DNA from: Mesorhizobium sp.
GTDB lineage: Bacteria > Pseudomonadota > Alphaproteobacteria > Rhizobiales > Rhizobiaceae
DNA: 64,000 nucleotides
Direction of reading: 5' to 3'
Assembly (NCBI RefSeq): GCF_017306585.1
Contig: NZ_JAFKIC010000114.1
Coordinates: 16,260-80,259, forward strand
Positions 33,657-41,321 of the stretch are shown piece after piece (positions within the stretch are counted from its first letter, which is position 1; each line of letters starts with the position of its first letter). A program made the translations under genes and the position numbers. The notes under the pieces were generated by a model. The model made no database searches. It was not told the DNA's origin and was given only the letters and a program-made list of their open reading frames with translations.

Positions 33657-34613
33657 ATGTCCAAGACTCTGTTTTTCGCCATTCTTGCTTCGGTTGCGGC
33701 GCTTGTCGCTTGCCCCAGCGCCACAAATGCCGAGGAGGCAAAACCTGCCATGACGAACCAAGCCAAGACATCGCCGAAACCCGAAAAGTCCGGCCTGCTG
33801 CCGATCAACGGCTTGAACTACTATTACGCCGTCTACGGCAAGGGCGAGCCGTTGCTTCTCTTGCATGGCGGCCTCGGCTCCATCGATATGTTCGCGCCGA
33901 TCCTGCTCAAGCTCGCCGAAAACCGCACCGTCATTGGCGTTGACCTCCAGGGCCATGGCCGCACCGCGCTCGGCGACCGGCCATTCAGCCTGCAGGCGAT
34001 CGGAGACGACATGGCCGCTATCGTCAAGGCGCTCGGCTACGACAAGGTCGATGTCATGGGCTATTCGCTGGGCGGCGGCGTCGCCTTCCGCATGGCGGTG
34101 CAGCACCCCGAGACCGTGCGCCGGCTTGTCCTGGTCTCGACCGGCTATGCCGCCAACGGCTTCTATGACGAGATGCGCCCGCAACAGGCGCAGGTGAGTG
34201 CCGCGGCGGCCGAATTCATGAAGGACACGCCGATGTACAAATCCTATGTCGCGGTGGCGCCGCATCCGGAAGAGTTTCCAAAACTGCTCGATGCGCTCGG
34301 CAACTTCATGCGCCAGGATTACGATTTTTCAGCCGATGTTCCCAAGCTGAAGATGCCGGTCATGCTCGCCTATGGCGACAGCGACATGTACAAGCCCGAG
34401 CACGAGATCAAGTTCTACCAGATGCTCGGCGGTGGGTTGAAAGATGCCGGCTGGATGCGCGAGAACCTGTCGCAGAACCGCCTGGCGATCTTGCCCAACC
34501 GCACCCATTACGACGTCTTCTTCGCGCCGGAGCTGACGGCCGCCGCACTGCCGTTCCTGAACGGCGAGACCAAGGTCAAGAGCTGGGACGAGGTCGTCAG
34601 CGAAGCGGAATAA
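33657..34613 (+). CDS. Secreted alpha/beta hydrolase
   Basis: A 318-residue protein. The ATG at 33657 is preceded by GGAGAGGAG and starts a signal peptide, MSKTLFFAILASVAALVACP, ending near TNA-EE. The hydrolase core has LLLLHGGLGSIDMFAPILLK (oxyanion HGG), VDLQGHGRTA, the elbow VMGYSLGGGVAFRMA (nucleophile Ser), the acid in YGDSDMYKPEH and the catalytic His in LPNRTHYDVFF. The frame is open upstream into the SRPBCC gene, but no start there is plausible. Followed by a strong terminator at 34629-34667. Substrate unknown. Confidence 0.9.
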   Translation: MSKTLFFAILASVAALVACPSATNAEEAKPAMTNQAKTSPKPEKSGLLPINGLNYYYAVYGKGEPLLLLHGGLGSIDMFAPILLKLAENRTVIGVDLQGHGRTALGDRPFSLQAIGDDMAAIVKALGYDKVDVMGYSLGGGVAFRMAVQHPETVRRLVLVSTGYAANGFYDEMRPQQAQVSAAAAEFMKDTPMYKSYVAVAPHPEEFPKLLDALGNFMRQDYDFSADVPKLKMPVMLAYGDSDMYKPEHEIKFYQMLGGGLKDAGWMRENLSQNRLAILPNRTHYDVFFAPELTAAALPFLNGETKVKSWDEVVSEAE

Positions 34614-34628
34614 AGGCATGACATTTTT

Positions 34629-34667
34629 CCGACGGCCGTCTCCTGCGAGATGGCCGTCGGTTTGTTT
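34629..34667 (+). terminator. Rho-independent terminator after the hydrolase gene
   Basis: A 14-bp stem with one G-U type step (CCGACGGCCGTCTC at 34629-34642 against GAGATGGCCGTCGG at 34647-34660), loop CTGC, then TTTGTTT. It ends the SRPBCC/hydrolase transcript and abuts the stop of the convergent oxygenase gene. Confidence 0.88.
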
Positions 34668-35694
34668 ATGAAGCCTTCGACTGACGTGGCTGCCTCAGAT
34701 GCTTGATGCCGCTCATCTCGACGAAATTCGTCGCCGAATCCCAGAGGTAGTCCCCATAGAGAAACGGCTCGAACGGCTCGGCGCCGCGCCACGGCAAGGG
34801 CGCGATCTCCGCGTCGACCCGCGGTTCATAGAAGAACGGGATCGAAAATCGCACAGTCTTGGGTGCAATCACCCGGTGCCGCGTCGCCCTGACACGACCG
34901 CCGGTCCAGCGCTCCAGCAACTGGCCGAAATTGACGGCCAGCGTGCCGTTTTCAGGCGGCACGTCGATCCACTCGCCGGCAAGGTTCTTCGCCTGCAAGC
35001 CCTCGACGCCATCCTGCGCCAGCAAGGTGACGAAGCCTGAATCGGCATGTTCGCCGCCGATGATGGTGCGCGTTTCGCCCCTGTGGACCACCGAAAACTC
35101 CCGGCCACCAGTCTCGGCGCCCGTATTGGCGTCGCGCAGGGGATAGCGGATGAGGCGCAGTGTTGAGATGCCGTTCTCGAAATATGGATCGAAGATCCTT
35201 TCGGGCAGGCCAAGTCCGCGCGCGATTGACCGCATGAGCGCGTTGCCGACGATCTCCATCGCGCGATAATAGTCGGCGGCTGCGGATCGCCAGCCGGGCA
35301 GGACATTTTCGGCCGGCAACGGTGTCGGCTCGCCCAGCGGATCGTCGGAAGCCGAAACGCGCAGCGGGTCCGCAAGGTCCGGCCCCATGTCGATGCCTTC
35401 CTTGTAGGAGATGGCTCGCGGCTGCAGCGGGAACCAGCCGCGGTAAAAATTTTTCCTGGTGTTGTCGAAATTCCAGCGCAGCAGTTTCTGCTTCTCGCTA
35501 TCTGCAAGCGTGAAGATGCGCAGCAATTGCGCGCGTTTGACCGGTGTGAGCCAGTCATCGCCGGGAAAATCCCGGATCGCCATGAAGCCGATCCCCGAGG
35601 CGGCGGCCATGATCCTGGCATCGGTGCGGTCGCGGGCGGGCGAGGGCGGCGCGAACAGTTCGGCTATGCCGATGGTTTCGATGTCTTGCGTCAT
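34666..35694 (-). CDS. Isopenicillin-N-synthase-like 2-oxoglutarate/Fe(II) oxygenase
   Basis: About 342 residues. The N-terminal DIOX_N part carries RIMAAASGIGFMAIRDFPGD; the catalytic double-stranded beta-helix has the iron facial triad His-x-Asp in GGEHADSGFVTLL and the distal His in RATRHRVIAPK, with the 2-oxoglutarate Arg in KTVRFSIPFF. This is the layout of the isopenicillin N synthase/plant-type dioxygenase family. The ATG at 35694 is the best family start; one at 35715 adds seven residues. Monocistronic. The substrate is unknown, and such proteins in rhizobia often hydroxylate small metabolites. Confidence 0.92.
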   Translation of the reverse strand: MTQDIETIGIAELFAPPSPARDRTDARIMAAASGIGFMAIRDFPGDDWLTPVKRAQLLRIFTLADSEKQKLLRWNFDNTRKNFYRGWFPLQPRAISYKEGIDMGPDLADPLRVSASDDPLGEPTPLPAENVLPGWRSAAADYYRAMEIVGNALMRSIARGLGLPERIFDPYFENGISTLRLIRYPLRDANTGAETGGREFSVVHRGETRTIIGGEHADSGFVTLLAQDGVEGLQAKNLAGEWIDVPPENGTLAVNFGQLLERWTGGRVRATRHRVIAPKTVRFSIPFFYEPRVDAEIAPLPWRGAEPFEPFLYGDYLWDSATNFVEMSGIKHLRQPRQSKAS

Positions 35695-35808
35695 GGCTTC
35701 TTGGTCCCACGGCATCACGGCAATCGATGAAATCCTATCAAAGCTTTTCAATTGACCCAATCGGTTCCACGGCTAGGTTGCCGGCCTATTCTCCATTGGA
35801 TTACGGCG

Positions 35809-36204
35809 ATGGCTAAATATCAGGGCGGATGCCTGTGCGGGACGGTGCGCTATAGCGCCGATGCGGCACCGATCAACGAACGCATCTGCCATTGCCGGCT
35901 CTGCCAGCGGGCGATCGGCGGCGCCTTCAACGCGCGTGTTCTGTTCCGCATCGAGGACGTGACCATCGAAGGGCAGTGGGCGAGCGTGAACACCTCGCCG
36001 GATCTCAAGCGCGGCTTTTGCCCGAACTGCGGCACGACGATGTTTTCGCGCCGCGATTCCGCCGGCATCATAGGCGTCACCACGGGTTCGCTCGACGATC
36101 CGTCGCTGTTTCGCCCGCAAATGCATATTTTCACCGCCTCGAAGCAGGCATGGGTACAGATCGACGATGGCCTGCCACAGTATGAGGCCGGCCCGCCAGC
36201 GTAG
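35809..36204 (+). CDS. GFA family zinc-binding protein
   Basis: A 131-residue protein of the glutathione-dependent formaldehyde-activating (GFA/CENP-V) family. Zinc-binding cysteines are arranged as GGCLCGTVRY, CHCRLCQRAIGGAF and GFCPNCGTTMF, the two zinc sites of the fold. The MAKYQGGCLC start at 35809 is chosen over an upstream ATG at 35752, which adds residues without family match. Few members are proven enzymes, so a role in formaldehyde metabolism is not claimed. Single gene, divergent from the oxygenase gene. Confidence 0.9.
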   Translation: MAKYQGGCLCGTVRYSADAAPINERICHCRLCQRAIGGAFNARVLFRIEDVTIEGQWASVNTSPDLKRGFCPNCGTTMFSRRDSAGIIGVTTGSLDDPSLFRPQMHIFTASKQAWVQIDDGLPQYEAGPPA

Positions 36205-36352
36205 TTTCGCTGCTCCTCCCGCTGGGATTCAACAGGCGACCATGACCAAAATTTAATCCAAATCGACACGCGATAGCCGGCAAAGCGTCATTGGCGAGCC
36301 ATCATTGTCTTCCTATCTATGCTGCGCGGGCCGGCATTCGAGGAGACGACGG

Positions 36353-36550
36353 ATGAACGACACCATCAGCACCCTGGACGAGCTCTTGAGCGATCCGATG
36401 GTCCTGCTTGTGATGGAGCGCGACCGCGTGCATCCCGACCAGGTCCGTTTGCTGCTCGAACGGGCTCGTCGGCCTTCCCAGGACGAGCCTGCCGTTCCCC
36501 CCGCCCATGTGATCGCAAGGACATGTCAGAAACTCTGGCTGTGCCCGTAG
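36353..36550 (+). CDS. Small conserved rhizobial protein of unknown function
   Basis: A 65-residue protein starting MNDTISTLDELLSDPMVLLV. The first half forms a likely amphipathic helix pair (LDELLSDPMVLLVMERDRVH, then DQVRLLLERARR); the C-terminal part ends CQKLWLCP with two Cys. AGGAGA is 8 bases upstream of the ATG. I recall similar short proteins in Mesorhizobium but no function. No other small genes are in the flanking 150-180 base gaps. Confidence 0.7.
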   Translation: MNDTISTLDELLSDPMVLLVMERDRVHPDQVRLLLERARRPSQDEPAVPPAHVIARTCQKLWLCP

Positions 36551-36734
36551 GTCCGCGGCGTGACCTGCGCGAATGCAAACCGGCAACTTGGCCGGTTTGA
36601 GGTGCGCGTTGCTTCGGCACCAGCTTACAAATCCGTAAATTGATTATCCCGCCCGTGACGATAAGGCTTGCCCGCGATAGGCCAACAATGGTCTGATCCC
36701 CCAGAAGCCCGATCTCTCACACACGGAATCCGAC

Positions 36735-37607
36735 ATGGCTGACATCTGCACCCAGGGCGTGGATACGGGTTTCGTCGGCCTCGGATATGCAAAGGTCGCT
36801 TTCCTGGGGCTGGTGCAAGGCATCACCGAGCTGCTGCCGATTTCCTCGACCGCCCACATGCGCATCGTGCCGGCGGTGCTCGGTTGGCAGGATCCGGGTT
36901 CCGCTTTCTCCGCCGCCATGCAGCTTGCCGCGCTTGCCGCCGTCGTCAGCTATTTCTGGAGCGACGTCAGGGAGCTGCTGTTCGGATCGCTTGGGGCCCT
37001 GACGCGTCGCGATTTCGCCGACCGGCATTTCCGGATGGCCTTCTGGATCGTGATGGCGACGATCCCGATCATCATCGCCGGCTTGGCGCTGTCTGGCGTT
37101 CTCAATGCCTGCAATTCGCCGCTGCGCAGTCTGAGCGTCATCGGCTGGTCGTGCATCGTCATGGCGATCCTGCTGGCGCTGGCGGAGATTTTCGCCCGCC
37201 ACCGTCTCACCATGGCTCAGGCGTCGCCCGCCGATGCGCTCCTTGTCGGCCTTGCGCAGGTCGGCGCTCTGATACCTGGTGTCTCACGGTCGGGCTCGAC
37301 CCTGACGGCGGCGCTGGGCCTCGGCTTCAAGCGGGAGGAGGCGGCTCGCTTTTCGTTCCTGCTCGGCCTGCCCGCGATCGCGCTCGCCGGCCTCAAGGAA
37401 TTGTGGGAACTGCACAAGGTCCATCTCGATGGCCATGGATGGTCGGTGCTTGCTGTCGGACTGGTCGTCGCCTCGATTTCCGCCTTCTTCGCCATCTGGG
37501 GGCTGATGCGGGTGCTGGAGCGCTTCTCCGCCTGGCCCTTCGTCATCTATCGTGGCGTGCTTGGAGTGGTCCTGCTGCTCTGCGTGGCGATGGGATGGCT
37601 TGCCTGA
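36735..37607 (+). CDS. uppP: Undecaprenyl-diphosphate phosphatase
   Basis: A 290-residue polytopic inner-membrane enzyme (BacA/UppP). It removes the beta-phosphate from undecaprenyl pyrophosphate, recycling the lipid carrier for peptidoglycan and polysaccharide synthesis; extra copies give bacitracin resistance. The two active-site motifs are present: QGITELLPISSTAHMRI near 29-44 (Glu-rich PISST) and PGVSRSGSTLTAALGLG near 180-200. Eight or so hydrophobic helices fit the family. It opens a stretch of envelope genes, including a DedA gene 2 kb on, another family linked to the same lipid carrier. Confidence 0.96.
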   Translation: MADICTQGVDTGFVGLGYAKVAFLGLVQGITELLPISSTAHMRIVPAVLGWQDPGSAFSAAMQLAALAAVVSYFWSDVRELLFGSLGALTRRDFADRHFRMAFWIVMATIPIIIAGLALSGVLNACNSPLRSLSVIGWSCIVMAILLALAEIFARHRLTMAQASPADALLVGLAQVGALIPGVSRSGSTLTAALGLGFKREEAARFSFLLGLPAIALAGLKELWELHKVHLDGHGWSVLAVGLVVASISAFFAIWGLMRVLERFSAWPFVIYRGVLGVVLLLCVAMGWLA

Positions 37608-37775
37608 TACAGACCGGCACGGAAGCAAAGGCGCGTGGCGTGGCTCGTTTCGATGCGAGGCTTCGGGCTGACGTGTCGGGAGCTCTGTGTTGCACGGTTG
37701 CAACCCTGAACCTGCCTGATTCGCTCTCTGAAGATGTGATCGTCCGCTTTCATTGACACCAGATGATTTCAGCCT

Positions 37776-37790
37776 TTAACGTTCTGTTAA
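37776..37790. promoter_or_regulatory. CtrA-type binding site (TTAA-N7-TTAA) upstream of the BTLCP gene
   Basis: TTAA at 37776-37779 and TTAA at 37787-37790 with exactly 7 bases between match the consensus of the alphaproteobacterial cell-cycle regulator CtrA. The site is 22 bases before the ATG of the transglutaminase-like gene, the right place to overlap a promoter. The downstream half is followed by C. Confidence 0.6.
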
Positions 37791-37812
37791 CAAACAGAAG
37801 GGGCGGGGCCGC

Positions 37813-38439
37813 ATGGCATCCTCGATGGGTTGGCGCCGCAAGGCGAAGGGGCTGGGGCTGGCTGTCGCCTTGTCCGTTTTCTGCGCGGCGGCGGGTTCCG
37901 CCTATGCCGCGCCTGCCTCCATGGTTGTCGGTGGCCAGACGTCCCAGCCGATCGGCCACTATGATTTCTGCAAGATCCATGTCGCCGAATGCTCGATCCG
38001 CTCGCCCAACAGCGTCCCCGAACATTTGACCAGCAAATTGCTGCACGAGATTTCGGCGGTGAACCTTTCGGTCAACACCCGCGTCAAGCCGATGAGCGAT
38101 CTCGACAATTACGGCAAGGACGAATGGTGGGCCTATCCGGACAATGGCTTCGGCGACTGCGAGGACTACGCGCTGGAAAAACGGCGCGAGCTCAACGGCA
38201 TGGGCATCGCCATCGCCAATCTCCTGATGACCGTGGTTCGCAAGCCCGATGGCGAAGGCCATGCCGTGCTTACGGTTCGCACGGACAAGGGCGACTTCAT
38301 CCTCGACAATCTCGTCGACAAGGTTCGCCTCTGGAACCAGACGCCATACCGGTATCTGAAAAGACAGGCGAGCGACAACACAGGCCACTGGGTCTCCATC
38401 CTCGGCGGCGACGAACAGCTGGTCAGCTCAGTGAAATAG
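37813..38439 (+). CDS. Bacterial transglutaminase-like cysteine protease (BTLCP)
   Basis: A 208-residue secreted protein with signal peptide (GLAVALSVFCAAAGSAYA, cleavage after about residue 32). The BTLCP family active site is visible: Cys in NGFGDCEDYALEKRRELNG, His in GEGHAVLTVRTD and Asp in GDFILDNLVDKV. In other bacteria the related LapG cuts adhesins from the cell surface under control of cyclic-di-GMP; here no lapD or adhesin gene is nearby, so a different periplasmic target is likely. A CtrA-type site lies just upstream, pointing to cell-cycle control. Confidence 0.9.
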   Translation: MASSMGWRRKAKGLGLAVALSVFCAAAGSAYAAPASMVVGGQTSQPIGHYDFCKIHVAECSIRSPNSVPEHLTSKLLHEISAVNLSVNTRVKPMSDLDNYGKDEWWAYPDNGFGDCEDYALEKRRELNGMGIAIANLLMTVVRKPDGEGHAVLTVRTDKGDFILDNLVDKVRLWNQTPYRYLKRQASDNTGHWVSILGGDEQLVSSVK

Positions 38440-38558
38440 TCTTGCCCGCGGCGGCAGGCCGGGTGCAAAACCCGTCCGCGCTCCGGACCGATCTTCCAAC
38501 ATGGCGCTCCGCGATGCTATTCACGGCGGCTCATTGGAATTGGTGACCCCGCAGGCGT

Positions 38559-39344
38559 ATGGATTTTCTGACACTTCTCAACTGGGCGCCTCTGCTGCTG
38601 GCGCTGGGCAAGGCCGCGCTGCCGCATGCCGCCGCCACGATCGTCGCGTCAGGCCAGTGGTTCGCGTCGGTGCCGCCGTGCCGCGACTTTGTCTTCGAGA
38701 CGGCGAGCTATTTCGTCTGCGAGGTCGATCCGAAGCGGTACTCGATAGAACTGTTCTGGAAAGATCCTGACGGCAAGCCCTATCAATCGCTGCACAATCT
38801 CGACAATGCGCAGCGCGCGGCGGGGCGTACCATGCTGTTTGCCACCAATGCCGGCATGTACCATCCGGACCTCAGGCCTGTCGGCCTCTATGTCGAGCGT
38901 GGCCAGGAAATGGCCGGGGTGAAGACGGGATCGGGAAGCGGCAATTTTTCGCTGCAGCCGAACGGCATCTTCTACATAAGTCGCGGCAAGGCAGCGGTTC
39001 GGGCAACCAGGGATTTCGTCAGGAAGCGGCCATCGACCGAATACGCGACCCAGTCGGGGCCGATGCTGGTCATCGATGGCGAACTGCATCCGAAGTTCCA
39101 GGCCGACAGCACATCACGCAAGACCCGGGACGGCGTCGGCGTGAGAAAGGACGGCGTCGCGGTCTTCGCGATTTCGAACGGCACCGTTACGTTCCACGCC
39201 TTCGCGCGTCTGTTTCGCGACGCGCTTGGCTGCGACAATGCGCTGTTTCTCGACGGGTCCATCTCGAGCCTGCTTGCTCCCGCCATCAACCGCAACGATG
39301 ACTACTGGAACCTGGGACCGATGATCGGCGTCTTCAGGCGCTAG
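38559..39344 (+). CDS. Phosphodiester glycosidase family protein (NAGPA/DUF2233)
   Basis: A 261-residue protein with a hydrophobic N-terminus (LLNWAPLLLALGKAALPHAA) that may be a signal or anchor. The NAGPA fold landmarks are MLFATNAGMYHPDLRPVGLY, NFSLQPNGIFYI, ATQSGPMLVIDGELH, GVGVRKDGVAVFAISNG and CDNALFLDGSISSLL. Relatives cleave sugar phosphodiesters, and bacterial members act in the cell envelope or on phage/exopolymer linkages. It follows the BTLCP gene by 119 bases. Its stop codon lies at the edge of a composite palindromic repeat. Confidence 0.9.
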   Translation: MDFLTLLNWAPLLLALGKAALPHAAATIVASGQWFASVPPCRDFVFETASYFVCEVDPKRYSIELFWKDPDGKPYQSLHNLDNAQRAAGRTMLFATNAGMYHPDLRPVGLYVERGQEMAGVKTGSGSGNFSLQPNGIFYISRGKAAVRATRDFVRKRPSTEYATQSGPMLVIDGELHPKFQADSTSRKTRDGVGVRKDGVAVFAISNGTVTFHAFARLFRDALGCDNALFLDGSISSLLAPAINRNDDYWNLGPMIGVFRR

Positions 39345-39455
39345 AGCCGGGTGATTTCAGGTCGCCTCGACCTGAAATCTGAATCCGGCTCTAAATCAAA
39401 GAGATAGAGCATGATATCGGGACAACCGGTACCCGTTTGTCCAGGCTTCATGCTC
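39343..39455. repeat. Composite palindromic repeat between convergent genes
   Basis: Two inverted repeats in tandem. The first has AGAGCCGG (39343) with CCGGCTCT (39385-39392), enclosing GATTTCAGGTCG/CGACCTGAAATC. The second has GAGCATG (39407-39413) with CATGCTC (39449-39455), enclosing GGACAA/TTGTCC around an ACCGGTACC-like centre. The second unit resembles a repeat common in Mesorhizobium intergenic DNA. It overlaps the ends of the glycosidase and DedA genes and may act as terminator for both. Confidence 0.75.
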
Positions 39456-40092
39456 CGGGATCAGCCGGCTCTCGCTTGCCGCCATAACGCAGCCTGATGA
39501 CGACCACGGCGACGATGATCGCGGCGAGCACTGCGACCGCCGCCATGCCGAACAGGCTGGTTGCATCAAGCTCGGGCAGGCTGTCGGCTCCCTTGGCGAC
39601 CAGCCATCCCGGCGACAGCACGGCCGGGGCCCATATGATGGCCGACAGGATGTTGGCGATCTGGAAGCGGCGCCGGTTCATGCCCATCATGCCCGCGACC
39701 AATGGCACTGTGGCGCGCACCGGGCCGAAGAAACGGCCGATGAAAACCGCGGCGAAGCCATAGCGATGGAAGAACAGCCGCGCTCGGGCAATCTCCCGGC
39801 GATAGCGGCGAAGCGGCCATTTGTGCACGACGCCGCGTCCGAGCCATTTGCCGAGAAAAAAGGAGACGGTATCGCCGAGAGCCGCCCCGATCATTGCTGC
39901 CAGCAGGACGGGCAGGGGGGCGATTATGCCGGCGCCGACCAGACCGCCGACAATGACCAGCACCGTGGTGCCGGGCAACAGGATGCCGACGAGAACGAGC
40001 GACTCGCCGAAAGCCAGCAATCCGACGATAAGGCCGGCCCAGGCCTGATGGTTCTCAATGAAACAAACGCTCTGGTCGATGAACGACTGCAC
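39448..40092 (-). CDS. DedA family membrane protein
   Basis: A 214-residue inner-membrane protein starting MQSFIDQSVCFIENHQAWAG. The DedA/VTT fold features are FGESLVLVGILLPGTTVLVI (with the conserved E and re-entrant G/P), GALGDTVSFFLGKWLGR and RFFGPVRATVPLVAGMMGMN with the functional Arg. Some DedA members (UptA type) flip undecaprenyl phosphate back across the membrane. Here it lies 2 kb from uppP, which makes that phosphate, so the same lipid cycle is a reasonable inference. Its stop lies inside a palindromic repeat. Confidence 0.92.
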   Translation of the reverse strand: MQSFIDQSVCFIENHQAWAGLIVGLLAFGESLVLVGILLPGTTVLVIVGGLVGAGIIAPLPVLLAAMIGAALGDTVSFFLGKWLGRGVVHKWPLRRYRREIARARLFFHRYGFAAVFIGRFFGPVRATVPLVAGMMGMNRRRFQIANILSAIIWAPAVLSPGWLVAKGADSLPELDATSLFGMAAVAVLAAIIVAVVVIRLRYGGKREPADPGA

Positions 40093-40118
40093 GCAATCTC
40101 CCTGGTCAAAAGCGTTTC

Positions 40119-41084
40119 TCAGCTGCCGTTGCCGAGCAGGCCCCTGAGCTCGTCGAGCTTTTCGTTGACGAGCCAGCCGTAGTAATTTTCCACCGGCAGC
40201 TTGCGGCCCTTGCCGCTGGCAAGCGCCGCCGCACGCTGCCGGGGCTGGCCGACATTATAGAGCGTGGCCGTGATGCCCGGATTGCCCGATATGTCGAAGC
40301 CCTGTTCCTTGTAGGCGTCGATCGAGTCCCGCACGATCGCGGCGATGTAGACGATGCTGCGGTCGGGATCCATGACATCGCGATAGATGGCCTGCGGGTG
40401 GTCCGGCGAGAGCTTGTCATAGCCGCTCACCTTGTTGACCAGATCGGTCACCTCCAGCGCGGTCAGCGGGCTGATCTGGCCGAGCCCGAATGTCTGGCCG
40501 GCGAAGAAGGGCTGGAAGAATGCCTGCTGGAAGGTCATCGCGTCATAGGTGACGCCATCGACCGTCCTGCCCCGGAAATGCTCGACCCAGACCCGGTCGC
40601 GGCAGCTCCACAGGGCGGCACTGTCCTTCGCTTGCGCGCAGGCGGCGAATTCCGGCCGCTGGACGAAGGTCTGCACCGGGACGCCCTTGTAGCGGAAAGC
40701 GAAGTCGAGGCCGGAATAGGACAGCGCTTTCACGTAGTAGGTCTGCACCGAGCCGACGGCCGTCACATTGTATGTGTGTTCTCCGACCAGCGCGCCGACG
40801 ATGTGGATGGGGTCGATATCGTAGGCCGCGGCGACCTGCTTGATATGCGCGATCAGCTTCTTCTCGCGCTTCAGCAGCGCGACGATCTTCTCGTATTTTT
40901 CCTCATAAGTGGTCTTGAAGGCGCGGGTTCGCGTCGCGGAGGCTTCCGGAATGGTCGGCTGCGTCTCGGAACGATTGCCCGGAGGAACGACCACCAGCCC
41001 GCTCGCATCAGCCATCGGCGCGAGAGCCGCGCCGCCGAAGGCAACGAGCAGGAGGACCAGAAGAAGTCGCTGCAATGCAATCAT
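40119..41084 (-). CDS. DUF1402 protein with lytic-transglycosylase-like motifs
   Basis: A 321-residue secreted protein; the ATG at 41084 begins the signal peptide MIALQRLLLVLLLVAFGGAA. It belongs to DUF1402, a rhizobial family of unknown function. By eye it follows the pattern of soluble lytic transglycosylases: IVGALVGEHTYN (candidate catalytic Glu102), TFGLGQISPLTA near 198-208 (like the GLMQ motif), DPDRSIVYIAAIVRDSIDAY near 239-258 and ITATLYNVGQPRQR near 271-284 (like AAYNAGP). This suggests a peptidoglycan lyase. It is divergent from a GH25 lysozyme gene. Confidence 0.85.
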   Translation of the reverse strand: MIALQRLLLVLLLVAFGGAALAPMADASGLVVVPPGNRSETQPTIPEASATRTRAFKTTYEEKYEKIVALLKREKKLIAHIKQVAAAYDIDPIHIVGALVGEHTYNVTAVGSVQTYYVKALSYSGLDFAFRYKGVPVQTFVQRPEFAACAQAKDSAALWSCRDRVWVEHFRGRTVDGVTYDAMTFQQAFFQPFFAGQTFGLGQISPLTALEVTDLVNKVSGYDKLSPDHPQAIYRDVMDPDRSIVYIAAIVRDSIDAYKEQGFDISGNPGITATLYNVGQPRQRAAALASGKGRKLPVENYYGWLVNEKLDELRGLLGNGS

Positions 41085-41321
41085 CGGGCGCCTTTTTTGC
41101 AGTTGCGGAACCTGTCGGCAAAAAGCGCCGCATACCGTTCTCAACAGCCACATCGTGGCGCTGTCAAGGCTGTGCCGGCACTCGGCGGCGAATGTCTGAA
41201 ATGGGCCACAGCTATGGTAAAAAACTTGATTCAAACTTTATTGGTAATTTCTCGTTCATAACTCGTCTGGTTGTCCGTTGGCTGTCGCCCTCGGTCTGTT
41301 GTGTTTTGAGTACAGGTCCAG

